From positions 186,001 through 250,000 of the forward strand of contig NZ_JAGEPF010000007.1 in NCBI RefSeq assembly GCF_017573465.1: DNA of 64,000 nucleotides, given 5' to 3'. Positions 47,657-56,327 of the stretch are shown one piece after another. The stretch is from Actinomadura violacea. GTDB lineage: Bacteria > Actinomycetota > Actinomycetes > Streptosporangiales > Streptosporangiaceae. The stretch's first letter is position 1, and every line of letters begins with the position of its first letter. A model generated the notes under the pieces. The model made no database searches. It was not told the DNA's origin and saw nothing but the letters and a program-made list of their open reading frames with translations. The position numbers and the translations under genes were made by a program.

Positions 47657-49552
47657 CTACGGCCCGGTCAGGGCCGGGCCGCGCAGTTCCTTCGGGCAGG
47701 ACGTGCCCCGAGGCATCTTGTAGGGCGCGGCCAGCCGGTACGTGCCGGCCTTCGGGGCGAGGAGCTCCGTCCACGCCTCGCCCGTGGCGTCCGGAGCGGT
47801 CGGCGCCAGGCAGCCGTTGGGGTTCTCGTACTGCGGCGGCCTGCTGCCGTCGTACTCCCGGATCTGCTTGGACGCCTCCGTCTCGAAGGGCGGCTGGAGG
47901 CTGTGGCCTTCCCCGTCGACCAGGCCCAGCCAGGGCGAATAGGGGATGCGGATCAGGATCCGGCCCGGTGCGCCGACCTTCAGCGTCATCTCGTTCTGCT
48001 CGGCCCGCAGGACGGTCGCGTGCGGCTCGGCGAGCGGCGCCGGGTCGGTGACGGCGTACAGGTGCCAGTTGCTGTCGCTCCAGACCTTCTTCAGATAGGG
48101 CAGCCCGCTGCCGACCAGTTCCCGCTCGCGCTCGGCGCCGTCGTCGGGCGCGTCCGCCGGGAGGACCACGTAGTGGACGGCCCAGTGCTTCAGCCAGTCG
48201 TGGTAGGTGGCCACGGTGAGCGTGCCGTCGTAGAAGAGGGGGTTGCGCTTGATGTCCGCCTGGCGGTTCCAGCCCCGCGCGAGGTTCACGTAGGGGGCGA
48301 GGGCCGAGGCCTCCCGGTGCGAGCGCGCCGGCACGACCTCGACCCGTCCGCGCTCGGCCCCCGCCTTGCGCAGCTCGTGGACGAGGGGGGCGAGGCGGCG
48401 GGTCCAGGCCGCGGCGGGATGGGCCCGGACGACGTCCTGCACCGTCTTGATCCCGATCCAGGTCGTGAACCCGAGGAACACCAGCACGATCGCGTACCAC
48501 TTGCGCGAGCGCGGCTCGGTGAAGGGCAGCGCGGCGATCAGCACGACGCCGGTGAACAGCATCGGGAGCCGGGTGATGTTCGTGCCGATCTGCGAGGTGA
48601 TCAGCGTGGCGAACAGCACGACCGCCGAGGTCACGACCGACGTGATCCGGACCGTCCGCCATTGCTTCGGGACGAGCAGGATGACGGTGATCCCGAAGAC
48701 GATCGGCAGGATCGCCGAGCCCAGCGGCATCGGCTGGGTGCCGGAGAAGGGGAAGAGCCAGGCGGACAGCGCGACGACGACGACGGGCGCGACCCCGAGG
48801 GCGTACGCGGCCGGGCGGCGCTTCTGCAGGAACAGGGCCGCGGCGACGAGCCCGATGTAGAGCCCGGCGACGGGGGAGCAGGCGGTCGCGAGGCCGGCGA
48901 GCGGGCCGGCCGCCGCGGCCTTGGCCCACCGGTTGCCGCGCAGCACGCGGGGGGTGCTGAACACCACCGCGGCGGCGGCGATCGCGAACATCAGCCCGAG
49001 CCCGAACGTGACGCGGCCCGAGATCGCGTTGCACAGCAGCGCGACGACGCCCGCGAGCGAGGCCCAGATCGGCTTGCGGACGTGCCCGCTGCGGGTGAGG
49101 ATCACGGCGAGCAGCGCCGACGAGGCGGTGCCCGCGAGGATCATGGTGGTCCGGACGCCGAGCAGCGACATCACGTACGGCGAGACGGCGCTGTAGGACA
49201 CCGGGTGCATGCCGCCGTACCAGGCGAGGTTGTACGCCGAGCCGGGGTGGCGGCCCGCGAACTCGGCCCAGGCGTCCTGTGCCGCGAGGTCGCCGCCGCT
49301 GCTGGCGAGCGTGGCGAGCCACAGCAGGTGGAGGACCGCGGCGACGGCCGTCACGAGGGTGACCGGGTGGCGCAGGAAGCGGTTCAGCCGGTCCCGGCGC
49401 ACGCCGGATCGGGCCTTCGCCTCGGGCGGCCGCGGCTCCGGCCGCGCGTCGCCGGGAGGTGTCCGGCCCTCGGCCTGCTCGGTGTCGCCGTCCGGGGGCG
49501 TTCCTGGCCCCGGGACGGGATCATGGGCGCGCGGGGCCTGCGCTGCGGTCAC
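47657..49552 (-). CDS. Large polytopic membrane protein, GT-C/YfhO-like
   Basis: 631 residues: hydrophilic Pro-rich N-terminus (1-60), 11-13 helices (about 62-380) and an outer C-terminal domain of 240 residues with beta strands (LTVATYHDWLKHWAVHYVVL, RILIRIPYSPWL). An acidic motif follows helix 1 (GGDLAAQDAWAEF), where GT-C glycosyltransferases carry their catalytic Asp. The overall layout resembles GT-C or YfhO-type enzymes that transfer lipid-linked sugars outside the membrane. It is sometimes labelled MFS, which the topology does not support. The GTG start is at 49552. Family assignment is by layout only. Confidence 0.7.
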   Translation of the reverse strand: MTAAQAPRAHDPVPGPGTPPDGDTEQAEGRTPPGDARPEPRPPEAKARSGVRRDRLNRFLRHPVTLVTAVAAVLHLLWLATLASSGGDLAAQDAWAEFAGRHPGSAYNLAWYGGMHPVSYSAVSPYVMSLLGVRTTMILAGTASSALLAVILTRSGHVRKPIWASLAGVVALLCNAISGRVTFGLGLMFAIAAAAVVFSTPRVLRGNRWAKAAAAGPLAGLATACSPVAGLYIGLVAAALFLQKRRPAAYALGVAPVVVVALSAWLFPFSGTQPMPLGSAILPIVFGITVILLVPKQWRTVRITSVVTSAVVLFATLITSQIGTNITRLPMLFTGVVLIAALPFTEPRSRKWYAIVLVFLGFTTWIGIKTVQDVVRAHPAAAWTRRLAPLVHELRKAGAERGRVEVVPARSHREASALAPYVNLARGWNRQADIKRNPLFYDGTLTVATYHDWLKHWAVHYVVLPADAPDDGAERERELVGSGLPYLKKVWSDSNWHLYAVTDPAPLAEPHATVLRAEQNEMTLKVGAPGRILIRIPYSPWLGLVDGEGHSLQPPFETEASKQIREYDGSRPPQYENPNGCLAPTAPDATGEAWTELLAPKAGTYRLAAPYKMPRGTSCPKELRGPALTGP

Positions 49553-49709
49553 TGACGGGACGCTCCATGTCTGTGCTCATGCCCGGTGGGCGAAATAAAC
49601 CGGCATATGAACACTACGGGGGAAACCTTGGGCACTACATATCGGCACCCGCGCCGCCCGCCCGGTCGAGGGCCGTCCGCCCGGCGTCACGGCCGCTCCG
49701 AACCCTCCG

Positions 49710-50681
49710 TCAGTCGAGGAGAGGCGGCACGGCGGCCTGGAGCCGGACGGCCGCGGCCTCGGCGTCGCGGCGCAGCTCGGACGGGATCAGCTCCAGCAGC
49801 TGGTCCGGGCGCAGCGGGAGATCGAGGAGGCTGAGCTTGACCCGGCTGCGGCTGGCGTGCTCGCGCGCCGACAGCCGGACGACCTGGCCGGCCTCGGGCA
49901 GCATCGTCGCGGTGAGGCCGTCGCCGTGCCCGAGCTCGGCGGCCGCCGTCCCGTCGATGTCGAGGGTGATCGGCGCGCTGTCCGCCGCGACGGCGAGGCG
50001 GATCCGGTCGGCGGCGCCGAGCACGACGGGCCGGCTGATCCCGGACATGGGCGCGACCGGCGTGATGACCACCGCGTTCGAGGACGGCGACACGATCGGG
50101 CCGCCGGCGGCGTAGTTGTAGGCGGTGGAGCCGGTCGGCGTCGAGACGACCAGCGCGTCGGCCCGGTAGTAGCCGTACTGCAGGTCGTTGACCGTGAGGT
50201 CGAGGGAGACGGCGCCGGTGCGCGACGAGCGTCCGAGGACCATGTCGTTGAACCCGAACCGGGTCGTGAGCCCGACGCGGCCCGCGTCCACCCGCAGGGC
50301 GGCGTGCTGCTCGATGGTGAAGTCGCGGTCGGCGAGCCGTGCCAGCGCCGCGGGCAGCTGGGGCGGGTGCACCTCGGCGAGGAAGCCGAGGTTGCCGTGG
50401 TTGACGCCGAGGACGGGCACGGGGCGGTCGATCACCAGCCGCATCGCGCCGAGGATCGTGCCGTCGCCGCCGAGGGCGATCAGCCCGTCGACCTCGTCGG
50501 CGAACCGGTCGTCCGGGACGACCTCGACGCCGGACGGGACCCGGTGCCGGTCGGCGGGGCGGACCAGCACCCGGGCGGGGCGGCCGCGGGCGGCCGCGAC
50601 GATCGCCTCGACGGACGGGCCCACCGGCCTGGTCGGATGGAGCACGAGTCCGACCGTCCCCACCTGCGGTTCCGCACCCAT
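49710..50681 (-). CDS. nadK: NAD kinase
   Basis: 323 residues. The diagnostic GGDGT motif (71-75, D73 catalytic) and NHGNLGFLAEV are followed by the DALVVSTPTGSTAYNYAAGGPI block and the ITPVAP signature. The usual length is near 300, and a short C-terminal extension (ELRRDAEAAAVRLQAAV) is present. It phosphorylates NAD to NADP in the cytosol. In most actinomycetes nadK lies with recN and tlyA, so this copy, next to an esterase, is probably a second paralogue. ATG50681 follows AAGGTGAGGTC and lies nine bases after the esterase gene, so the two are one operon. Confidence 0.9.
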   Translation of the reverse strand: MGAEPQVGTVGLVLHPTRPVGPSVEAIVAAARGRPARVLVRPADRHRVPSGVEVVPDDRFADEVDGLIALGGDGTILGAMRLVIDRPVPVLGVNHGNLGFLAEVHPPQLPAALARLADRDFTIEQHAALRVDAGRVGLTTRFGFNDMVLGRSSRTGAVSLDLTVNDLQYGYYRADALVVSTPTGSTAYNYAAGGPIVSPSSNAVVITPVAPMSGISRPVVLGAADRIRLAVAADSAPITLDIDGTAAAELGHGDGLTATMLPEAGQVVRLSAREHASRSRVKLSLLDLPLRPDQLLELIPSELRRDAEAAAVRLQAAVPPLLD

Positions 50682-50690
50682 GACCTCACC

Positions 50691-51590
50691 TTACGACCCG
50701 CGTTCGCGGGGGTCCCCACCGTCCCGGTCGGTGCGGTAGAGGTGCACCAGGCCGCGGGTCACGGCGGCCGGCCACACCGTCGCGTGCTGCTCGCCGGGGA
50801 TGACCTCGCTGCGCACGGCGAGGTCCCGGTCGCCGTCCAGCCGGCCGGTGAACGCGGCGAGGTCGGCGACCATGTCGAGGTCCGCCAGCTCCCGGCACAG
50901 CTCGTCCGGCATGATCGGCCAGCTGCGGTGCGGGCCGTCCTCGAGTTCGCCGACGGCGAGGTAGACGTCCCCGGCGTCCCGTGCGGCGACGGGCGTCCGG
51001 CCGGGGTCGAGCAGCAGGTGGTCGTCCCACCACAGCGACGGGCTCACGGCGAGGAAGCGGCGGAAGCCCTCGGGGCGGCGCAGCAGGGCCCAGCAGGTGA
51101 GAAGGCCGCCCAGGGAGAACCCGCCGAGCCCCCGGTCGGCGGGGTCGAGCGGATGGGCGGATTCCAGGTGCGGTGCGATCACGTCGCGGATCAGGTCGAC
51201 CATCGCGGCGGCGCCGCCCATCCCATAAGTGGTCTTCACATGCAGGTAGCCGGAATCGGTGCTGGTCGGCGTCATGTCCCGCGCGCGCTGGGCGCTCAGC
51301 CGGCGGAGGTCGTCGGTGGCGGGCGAGATGCCGACGACGACGATGGGGCGCAACTGCCCCAGCGAATAGGCGAACGTGGTGTGGGCGATCTGCGCGGCGG
51401 TGGCGAACGTCAGCAGGCCGTCGAGGAGGTACAGCGCGGGAAACGGGCCGGGACCTGCGGCTTTCCGGAGGTTCGGCGGCGGCGGTGCGACCGTCACATG
51501 CCATTGGTCGCCGGGCTCGGTTCCGGTGACCACCGTGTACCGCACCGCGCCCGGTAGTTCCATGCGCTCCGCCGCCCAGGTGATCGTCAT
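50691..51590 (-). CDS. Esterase of the enterochelin-esterase / esterase D type (alpha/beta hydrolase)
   Basis: 299 residues. The nucleophile is S159 in GFSLGGLLT, and the His is in GEQHATVWPA near the end. FPALYLLDGLLTFA near 50-63 and FLAVSPSLWWDD are hallmarks of the IroE/Fes-like putative esterase family (PF00756). No siderophore gene is nearby, so the substrate is unknown. ATG51590. It is followed by nadK in the same operon. The divergent TetR gene starts 143 bp away. Confidence 0.85.
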   Translation of the reverse strand: MTITWAAERMELPGAVRYTVVTGTEPGDQWHVTVAPPPPNLRKAAGPGPFPALYLLDGLLTFATAAQIAHTTFAYSLGQLRPIVVVGISPATDDLRRLSAQRARDMTPTSTDSGYLHVKTTYGMGGAAAMVDLIRDVIAPHLESAHPLDPADRGLGGFSLGGLLTCWALLRRPEGFRRFLAVSPSLWWDDHLLLDPGRTPVAARDAGDVYLAVGELEDGPHRSWPIMPDELCRELADLDMVADLAAFTGRLDGDRDLAVRSEVIPGEQHATVWPAAVTRGLVHLYRTDRDGGDPRERGS

Positions 51591-51689
51591 GCGGCAAGGA
51601 TAAAGAGATCGTCACCCGAAGATCAGTAATGCGGAACGGCCGATGTCCGCCAGGGGCAGGGCGTGCTTGCCACCGGTCCAGTATTTGCT

Positions 51690-51726
51690 TTGACATCTTG
51701 TATAGGCGGTAGTCGAAACGTACGTT
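51690..51726 (+). promoter_or_regulatory. TTGACA element and 10-bp palindrome before the TetR gene
   Basis: TTGACA (51690-51695) is a consensus -35 in an AT-richer stretch. The perfect palindrome AACGTACGTT (51717-51726) lies where the -10 would be, six bases before the GTG at 51733. The layout suggests TetR autoregulation. Confidence 0.5.
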
Positions 51727-51732
51727 CGTCGC

Positions 51733-52389
51733 GTGGGGAATCGTGCGCCGGCCCGGGAGGAGAACGCGCGGCCGAGCCTCCGCGAGGAGCACAAGAGGCT
51801 CACGCGCGAGCGGGTCCTCGAAGGCGCCGTGGCCGTGTTCGGCGCGAAGTCCCTCGTCGACGTGACGATGGAGGACATCGCCAGGGCGGCGGGCGTCACC
51901 AGGGCGACGGTGTACGCCTACTTCCCCGGCAAGACGGAGATCTTGCAGGCGCTGCTGGCGCGCGTCTACGACCTCGCGGACGAGGTCTACGGCGACCTCG
52001 CCGCGCTGCCTCAGTGGACCCGCCGGGACGTCCGGGCCTGGCTGGAGGGCGCCGTGGCGCGCTGGCGGCCGATGGCACCGGTGATCCGGGTGCTGACCGC
52101 CGCGGGCGGCACCGCGCTCGGCGACGCCGACCGCGCCCGCGACCGCTCGCTCGCCGTCCACGAGCACTACGTGAACCTGCTGACCGGTGCGCCGAGACGG
52201 TGGGACGCGCCGCCGGCGGAGGCCCGGCAACGGGCCCTGATGGCGGTGCTGCAGGTCGAGGCGTTCCTGACGATGTGGCTCGCCGGCGGCTGGCCGGTGG
52301 AGGCGGCCGACCCGATCGGCCTGCTCGCCGACGCCGTCTGCCATCTCCTGGCGCCCGCGATGACCGGCCCGGACGACCGAGCGCGATGA
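51733..52389 (+). CDS. TetR-family transcriptional regulator
   Basis: 218 residues. The DNA-binding domain (residues 20-70) is intact: VTMEDIARAAGVTRATVYAYF, then PGKTEILQALLARVY. The C-terminal domain includes RWRPMAPVIRVLTAAGGTAL and a final hydrophobic helix pair. The GTG start at 51733 is next to a palindrome. It is upstream of, and in the same direction as, the P450-ferredoxin genes (220 bp gap), and divergent from the esterase-nadK operon. Either could be its target. The 52390-52609 gap has no gene I can support. Confidence 0.9.
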   Translation: MGNRAPAREENARPSLREEHKRLTRERVLEGAVAVFGAKSLVDVTMEDIARAAGVTRATVYAYFPGKTEILQALLARVYDLADEVYGDLAALPQWTRRDVRAWLEGAVARWRPMAPVIRVLTAAGGTALGDADRARDRSLAVHEHYVNLLTGAPRRWDAPPAEARQRALMAVLQVEAFLTMWLAGGWPVEAADPIGLLADAVCHLLAPAMTGPDDRAR

Positions 52390-52609
52390 ACGCGCAGACC
52401 ACCGTCCCACCGGCACGCGGGCCGCCGCCCGCGCCGCGTCGCGGACGTCCGACCGGCAGCGCCATCCCGCCCACAAGGCTCCCACCCCCGCTGCCCGGGG
52501 CCGTGCCGCGCGGAAGCCGTCACCATGCCGCCGCAGCACCGGGGCCGCCCCGCCCCGGCCGGCGCGCACCCGCCAATGGTGAAACGAGACCCCCGCGAAG
52601 GAGTGGGTG

Positions 52610-53836
52610 ATGACGACCACGAGACCCTGGACCGAGGTGTTCGGCGCGAGCGACCGCCTCGACGTCGCTCCGGCGTTCGCCGGACTGCGCAAACGGCCCC
52701 TGTGCCGGATCCGGCTGCCCTACGGCGAGCCCGCCTGGCTCGCCACCCGCTACGAGGACGTCAAGGTCGTCCTCGGCGACCCGCGGTTCAGCCGCGCCGC
52801 CGCCACCGGGCGCGACGAGCCGCGCTCCCGGCTCCACCTGGGGTCGCCCGGCTCCCTGCTGCGCCAGGACCCGCCGGAGCACAGCCGGCTGCGCAGGCTG
52901 GTGGCCAAGGCGTTCACCGCCCGGCGCGTCGAGCGGCTGCGCCCCCGGACGCGGCGGATCGCAGGCGACCTCGCCGCGGCGATGCTGGCGCAGGGGCCGC
53001 CCGCCGACCTCGTCGAGGACTTCGCGCTCCCGCTGCCGATCACCGTCATCTGCGAGCTGCTCGGCGTCCCCGTCGAGGACCGGACGGACTTCCGGCTGTG
53101 GTCGGACGCGTTCCTGTCCACCACGCGGTTCACCCAGGACGAGGTCACCGAGTACACGGGACGGATGCGGGACTACATGGCGTCCCTCGTCGCCGAGCAC
53201 CGCGCGGCGCCCCGCGACGACCTCATCGGCGCGCTCATCGAGGCCCGCGACCGCGACGACCGGCTGTCGGAGGAGGAGCTCCTCGCGATGGCGGAGGGGA
53301 TCCTCGTCGCCGGGCACGAGACGACGGCCTCGCAGATCCCGAACTTCGTCTACGTGCTGCTGACCCATCCCGGCCGGCTCGCCGCGCTGCGCGCCGACCC
53401 GGACCTGATCCCGCGGACGGTCGAGGAGCTGATGCGGTACGTCCCGCTCGGCGGCGGCGCGGGAAGCGCGCGCTACGCGCTGGAGGACGTCGAGCTGGGC
53501 GGCGTCACCGTCCGGGCGGGGGAGCCCGTCGTGGTCGCGCTGCAGTCGGCGAACCGGGACGAGGCGGTCTACTCCGATCCCGACGCGTTCGACCCGGAGC
53601 GCAGCGAGGCGTCCCACATCGGCTTCGGGCACGGCCCGCACCACTGCCTCGGCGCCCAGCTCGCCCGCATGGAACTCCAGGTCGCCCTGAGCACGCTGCT
53701 GGACGGCCTCCCCGGCCTGCGGCTCGCGGTGGCGGAGGAGGACGTCGTCTGGAAGACCGGTTCGGCCACCCGCTCGCCCGAGCGGCTGCCCGTCACCTGG
53801 GACCTTCCCCGGACCACCGAGAGGACGGACGCATGA
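52610..53836 (+). CDS. Cytochrome P450 (bacterial CYP105/107-like class)
   Basis: 408 residues. The haem-ligand loop is FGHGPHHCLGAQLAR (C346). The I-helix oxygen-activating motif is AGHETTASQ, the ExxR pair is in EELMRY, and the C-helix is HSRLRRLV. Length is normal. The His before the Cys (GPHHC) is common in actinobacterial enzymes. It hydroxylates an unknown substrate with electrons from the adjacent ferredoxin. ATG52610 follows AAGGAG by six bases. Its stop overlaps the ferredoxin start. No ferredoxin reductase is in the window. Confidence 0.95.
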   Translation: MTTTRPWTEVFGASDRLDVAPAFAGLRKRPLCRIRLPYGEPAWLATRYEDVKVVLGDPRFSRAAATGRDEPRSRLHLGSPGSLLRQDPPEHSRLRRLVAKAFTARRVERLRPRTRRIAGDLAAAMLAQGPPADLVEDFALPLPITVICELLGVPVEDRTDFRLWSDAFLSTTRFTQDEVTEYTGRMRDYMASLVAEHRAAPRDDLIGALIEARDRDDRLSEEELLAMAEGILVAGHETTASQIPNFVYVLLTHPGRLAALRADPDLIPRTVEELMRYVPLGGGAGSARYALEDVELGGVTVRAGEPVVVALQSANRDEAVYSDPDAFDPERSEASHIGFGHGPHHCLGAQLARMELQVALSTLLDGLPGLRLAVAEEDVVWKTGSATRSPERLPVTWDLPRTTERTDA

Positions 53837-54054
53837 CCTGGCTGGTCGAGGTGGACGGACGGACCTGCATCGGCTCCGGCATCTGCGCCGGGGCGGCCCC
53901 CGATCACTTCGCGCTCGTCGACGGGGAGTCCCGTCCCGTCCGCGCGGAGACCGGACCGGACGACCGGGTGATCGACGCCGCCGAGTCCTGCCCGGTCGAG
54001 GCGATCACCGTCCGCGCCAAGGGAACGGGGGAGCTGCTGGCGCCCGTCGAGTGA
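53833..54054 (+). CDS. [3Fe-4S] ferredoxin, P450 partner
   Basis: 73 residues. Cluster cysteines are C12, C18 and C53 (TCIGSGICAGAAP and ESCPVEAI). The second position of the usual four-Cys motif is Ser15, which gives a [3Fe-4S] cluster as in the ferredoxins of actinobacterial P450 operons (SuaB type). It passes electrons to the P450 encoded just upstream. Its ATG overlaps the P450 stop (ATGA), so the two are made together. The transcript probably ends at the strong hairpin that follows. Confidence 0.95.
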   Translation: MTWLVEVDGRTCIGSGICAGAAPDHFALVDGESRPVRAETGPDDRVIDAAESCPVEAITVRAKGTGELLAPVE

Positions 54055-54062
54055 CCGGCGGC

Positions 54063-54093
54063 GGTGCCGCGCCCCTCGGCGGGGCGCGGCGCC
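54063..54093 (+). terminator. Strong hairpin after the ferredoxin gene
   Basis: Perfect 10-bp stem GCCGCGCCCC (54066-54075) / GGGGCGCGGC (54081-54090) with loop TCGGC, extended by a T-G wobble and two further pairs to 13 bp. It lies eight bases after the ferredoxin stop. Confidence 0.75.
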
Positions 54094-54117
54094 GCACCCG
54101 CGCCGGGAGCGGAAACC

Positions 54118-54123
54118 TATACC
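54118..54123 (+). promoter_or_regulatory. Candidate -10 box for the amine-oxidase gene
   Basis: TATACC follows the hairpin and lies 70 bp before the GTG at 54194. It suggests that the flavoprotein gene has its own promoter and is not simply read through from the P450 operon. Confidence 0.35.
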
Positions 54124-54193
54124 TGCGCCTGATGTTGGCTTGCCCGCCGGAGCGGAATCCTCCGCGGAGGTCCCCGACATCCGGAAGGCTCGA

Positions 54194-55549
54194 GTGCAGG
54201 ACGGACGCAGCGCCGACGTCGTGGTCGTCGGCGCCGGATTCGCCGGGCTCGCCGCGGCGCACGAGCTGGCGGGCGCGGGCGCGCGCGTCGCGGTCGCCGA
54301 GGCCCGCGACCGCGTCGGCGGGCGGGCGCTCACCCGCCTGCTCCCCGATGGCACGCAGCTGGACCTCGGCGGCCAGTGGGTCGGGCCGAGCCAGCACGAG
54401 ATGCGGGAGCTGATCGAGCGCCACGGCATGCGGACCTACCCGACGCCGGAGCACGGACGGGCCGTCGTGGACTATGAGGGCGCGCTCGTGGACGCGATGC
54501 CGGCCGAGGTCACGGCGCTCTACAGCGAGCTCGACCGGCTCAGCCGGGAGATCCCGGCGGACGCGCCATGGACGCATCCGCGGGCCCGGTGCTGGGACGG
54601 CCGGACGCTGGCATCCTGGCTGGCCGAGCGCACGAGCGACCCGGCCGTCGCGCGGACCGTCGCGCGGCAGACGGCCGGGGCCCTGCTGTCCCTCGACGCC
54701 GCCGACGCCTCGCTGCTGGAGATCCTGTTCTACCTGGTCAGCGGCGACGGGCTGGACGTCCTGGCCGGGTTCGCGGGCGGCGCCCAGTCCGACCGCCTCG
54801 TCGGCGGGCCGCAGGAACTCGCGGGACGCATGGCCGCCGCGCTGCCCGCCGGCACGATCCACCACGGCGCCCCGGTCCGGCGCATCGAGCACGGCACCGG
54901 GGGAGCGGTCGTCCGCGCCGGCGCGCTGCGGCTGGAGGCGGCCCGCGTCATCGTCGCGATCCCGCCCTTGCTGGCCGGGCGGATCGAGTACGACCCGCCG
55001 CTCCCGCCGCGCCGGGACGGCCTCACCCAGCGGATGGCGGCCGGGTATGCGCTCAAGACGCACGCGGTGTATCGGGAGCCGTTCTGGAGGGCGCGCGGCC
55101 TGTCGGGGATCAGCTTCAGCAGCGCCGGCGTCCTCACCGAGACCGTCGACAACACCCCGCCCGGGGGGCCGAGCGCCGTCCTGACCTCGTTCGTCTATGG
55201 CGCGGACGCGCACCGGCTGCGTTCGCGGACGCCCGGCGACCGCCGCCGCGCCGTCCTGGAACGGCTCGCCGAGCTGTTCGGCGGCGAGGCGCGCGACCCG
55301 GTGGACTACGTGGAGTTCGACTGGTGCGCCGAGCCGTGGACCCGCGGCTGCTTCTCCGGCCATCTCGCGCCCGGCGCCTGGACAGGGTTCGGGCCGGCGC
55401 TGCGCGCGCCCGTCGGCGTCCTGCACTGGGCGGGCACCGAGACCGCCACGCGATGGAACGGCTACTTCGACGGGGCCGTCCAGTCCGGCCGCCGTGCCGC
55501 GGCCGAGGTCCTCGCCGCCGGTTCGGCGGCGCCGCCCGGTTCCGGGTGA
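54194..55549 (+). CDS. Flavin-containing amine oxidoreductase (monoamine-oxidase-like)
   Basis: 451 residues. The FAD Rossmann motif is VVGAGFAGLAA (11-21), followed by the second dinucleotide motif EARDRVGGRA and the DLGGQWVGPSQ strand. The C-terminal WAGTETATRWNGYFDGA closes the FAD site, as in MAO, putrescine oxidase and tryptophan-2-monooxygenase-like enzymes. It oxidises an amine to an imine with oxygen. No signal peptide is seen. GTG54194 follows GGAAGG. It stands after the P450-ferredoxin pair but behind a strong hairpin, so joint function is possible though expression may be separate. Confidence 0.92.
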   Translation: MQDGRSADVVVVGAGFAGLAAAHELAGAGARVAVAEARDRVGGRALTRLLPDGTQLDLGGQWVGPSQHEMRELIERHGMRTYPTPEHGRAVVDYEGALVDAMPAEVTALYSELDRLSREIPADAPWTHPRARCWDGRTLASWLAERTSDPAVARTVARQTAGALLSLDAADASLLEILFYLVSGDGLDVLAGFAGGAQSDRLVGGPQELAGRMAAALPAGTIHHGAPVRRIEHGTGGAVVRAGALRLEAARVIVAIPPLLAGRIEYDPPLPPRRDGLTQRMAAGYALKTHAVYREPFWRARGLSGISFSSAGVLTETVDNTPPGGPSAVLTSFVYGADAHRLRSRTPGDRRRAVLERLAELFGGEARDPVDYVEFDWCAEPWTRGCFSGHLAPGAWTGFGPALRAPVGVLHWAGTETATRWNGYFDGAVQSGRRAAAEVLAAGSAAPPGSG

Positions 55550-55596
55550 GGTGCCGGCGCGGCCTTCCGGGTCGTGTCGGAGATCACAGAATTATC

Positions 55597-55631
55597 CTGT
55601 CCGATCGGTCAGACCCTGACCGATCGGACAG
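55597..55631. promoter_or_regulatory. Perfect 16-bp inverted repeat, TetR operator
   Basis: CTGTCCGATCGGTCAG (55597-55612) and CTGACCGATCGGACAG (55616-55631) are exact complements separated by ACC. Each arm also contains CCGATCGG, itself a palindrome. It lies just upstream of TAGCGT (55633-55638), a probable -10 seven bases before the TetR ATG, so a bound repressor would block the promoter. Confidence 0.88.
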
Positions 55632-55645
55632 TTAGCGTGGTCGCC

Positions 55646-56260
55646 ATGGCGCGTACCCCGGCCGCCCTGCGCGGCCAGATCCTGGAGTCGGCGCTGCGGC
55701 TGTTCGCGCAGTACGGCTTCCGCGGCACGTCCCTGCAGCACATCGCGTCCGACGCCGGATGCTCGAAGGCGTCGCTGCTGTACCACTTCGCCAACAAGGA
55801 GGCGATCCTCGCCGAACTGCTGGTGCCGGTGGAACGGGAGGCCGTCGCGCTGGACGCGCGGCTGGCCGGCCTGGACGGGGAAGTGGCGGCGGTCACGGCC
55901 GTCAACGCCTTCGCCGCTCTCACGGTGCGGTTCCGGCGCGAGATGAAGGTGCTGCTGGACACGCTGCCGGAGCGGACCGTGCTGAACGACCCGGCGCTCG
56001 ACGGCCTCGGCGACCGGATCGCGGACGCGATGGCCGGCCGTTCGCCCGACCCGGCGGACCAGGTGGCCGCGTGGATGGCGCTCGGCGGCATGTTCGTGAC
56101 CGGCGCCGCCGACCCGCCGATGGGCGACGAGGCGCTGCGCGAGGCGATGACCGCCGCCGCCCTCCGGACGCTCGGCCGCGCGGCTCCGCGAGAGCGCGCG
56201 AAGGGCGAGGACGAGGCGAAGCGCGGGGACGGGGTGGCGCGCGAGGAGGGGGACGCGTGA
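55646..56260 (+). CDS. TetR-family transcriptional regulator of the MMPL gene
   Basis: 204 residues. The N-terminal domain reads GQILESALRLFAQYGFRGTS with helix-turn-helix SLQHIASDAGCSKASLLYHF. The C-terminal ligand domain is short, with an acidic/basic tail (RERAKGEDEAKRGDGVAREE). ATG55646 has no Shine-Dalgarno but lies seven bases after TAGCGT, fitting a leaderless mRNA; the frame is open upstream to 55574. It is followed at 67 bp by the MMPL transporter in the same direction. The 35-bp operator upstream implies self-repression and co-control of MMPL. Confidence 0.92.
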   Translation: MARTPAALRGQILESALRLFAQYGFRGTSLQHIASDAGCSKASLLYHFANKEAILAELLVPVEREAVALDARLAGLDGEVAAVTAVNAFAALTVRFRREMKVLLDTLPERTVLNDPALDGLGDRIADAMAGRSPDPADQVAAWMALGGMFVTGAADPPMGDEALREAMTAAALRTLGRAAPRERAKGEDEAKRGDGVAREEGDA

Positions 56261-56327
56261 GCCCGCGCCGGACGCGGCGACGCGCCGGCGCGGACCCCGC
56301 ACGGACGACATGAGGAAGGAACCGGCT

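Noticed and set aside
47657..49552. MFS transporter label for the large membrane protein
   Set aside because: The 240-residue outer C-terminal domain and helix layout do not fit MFS. A GT-C/YfhO-like layout is closer.
51663..52610. Plus-strand frame extending through 52390-52609
   Set aside because: It overlaps the TetR gene in another frame and has no motif. I see no supported gene in the gap before the P450.
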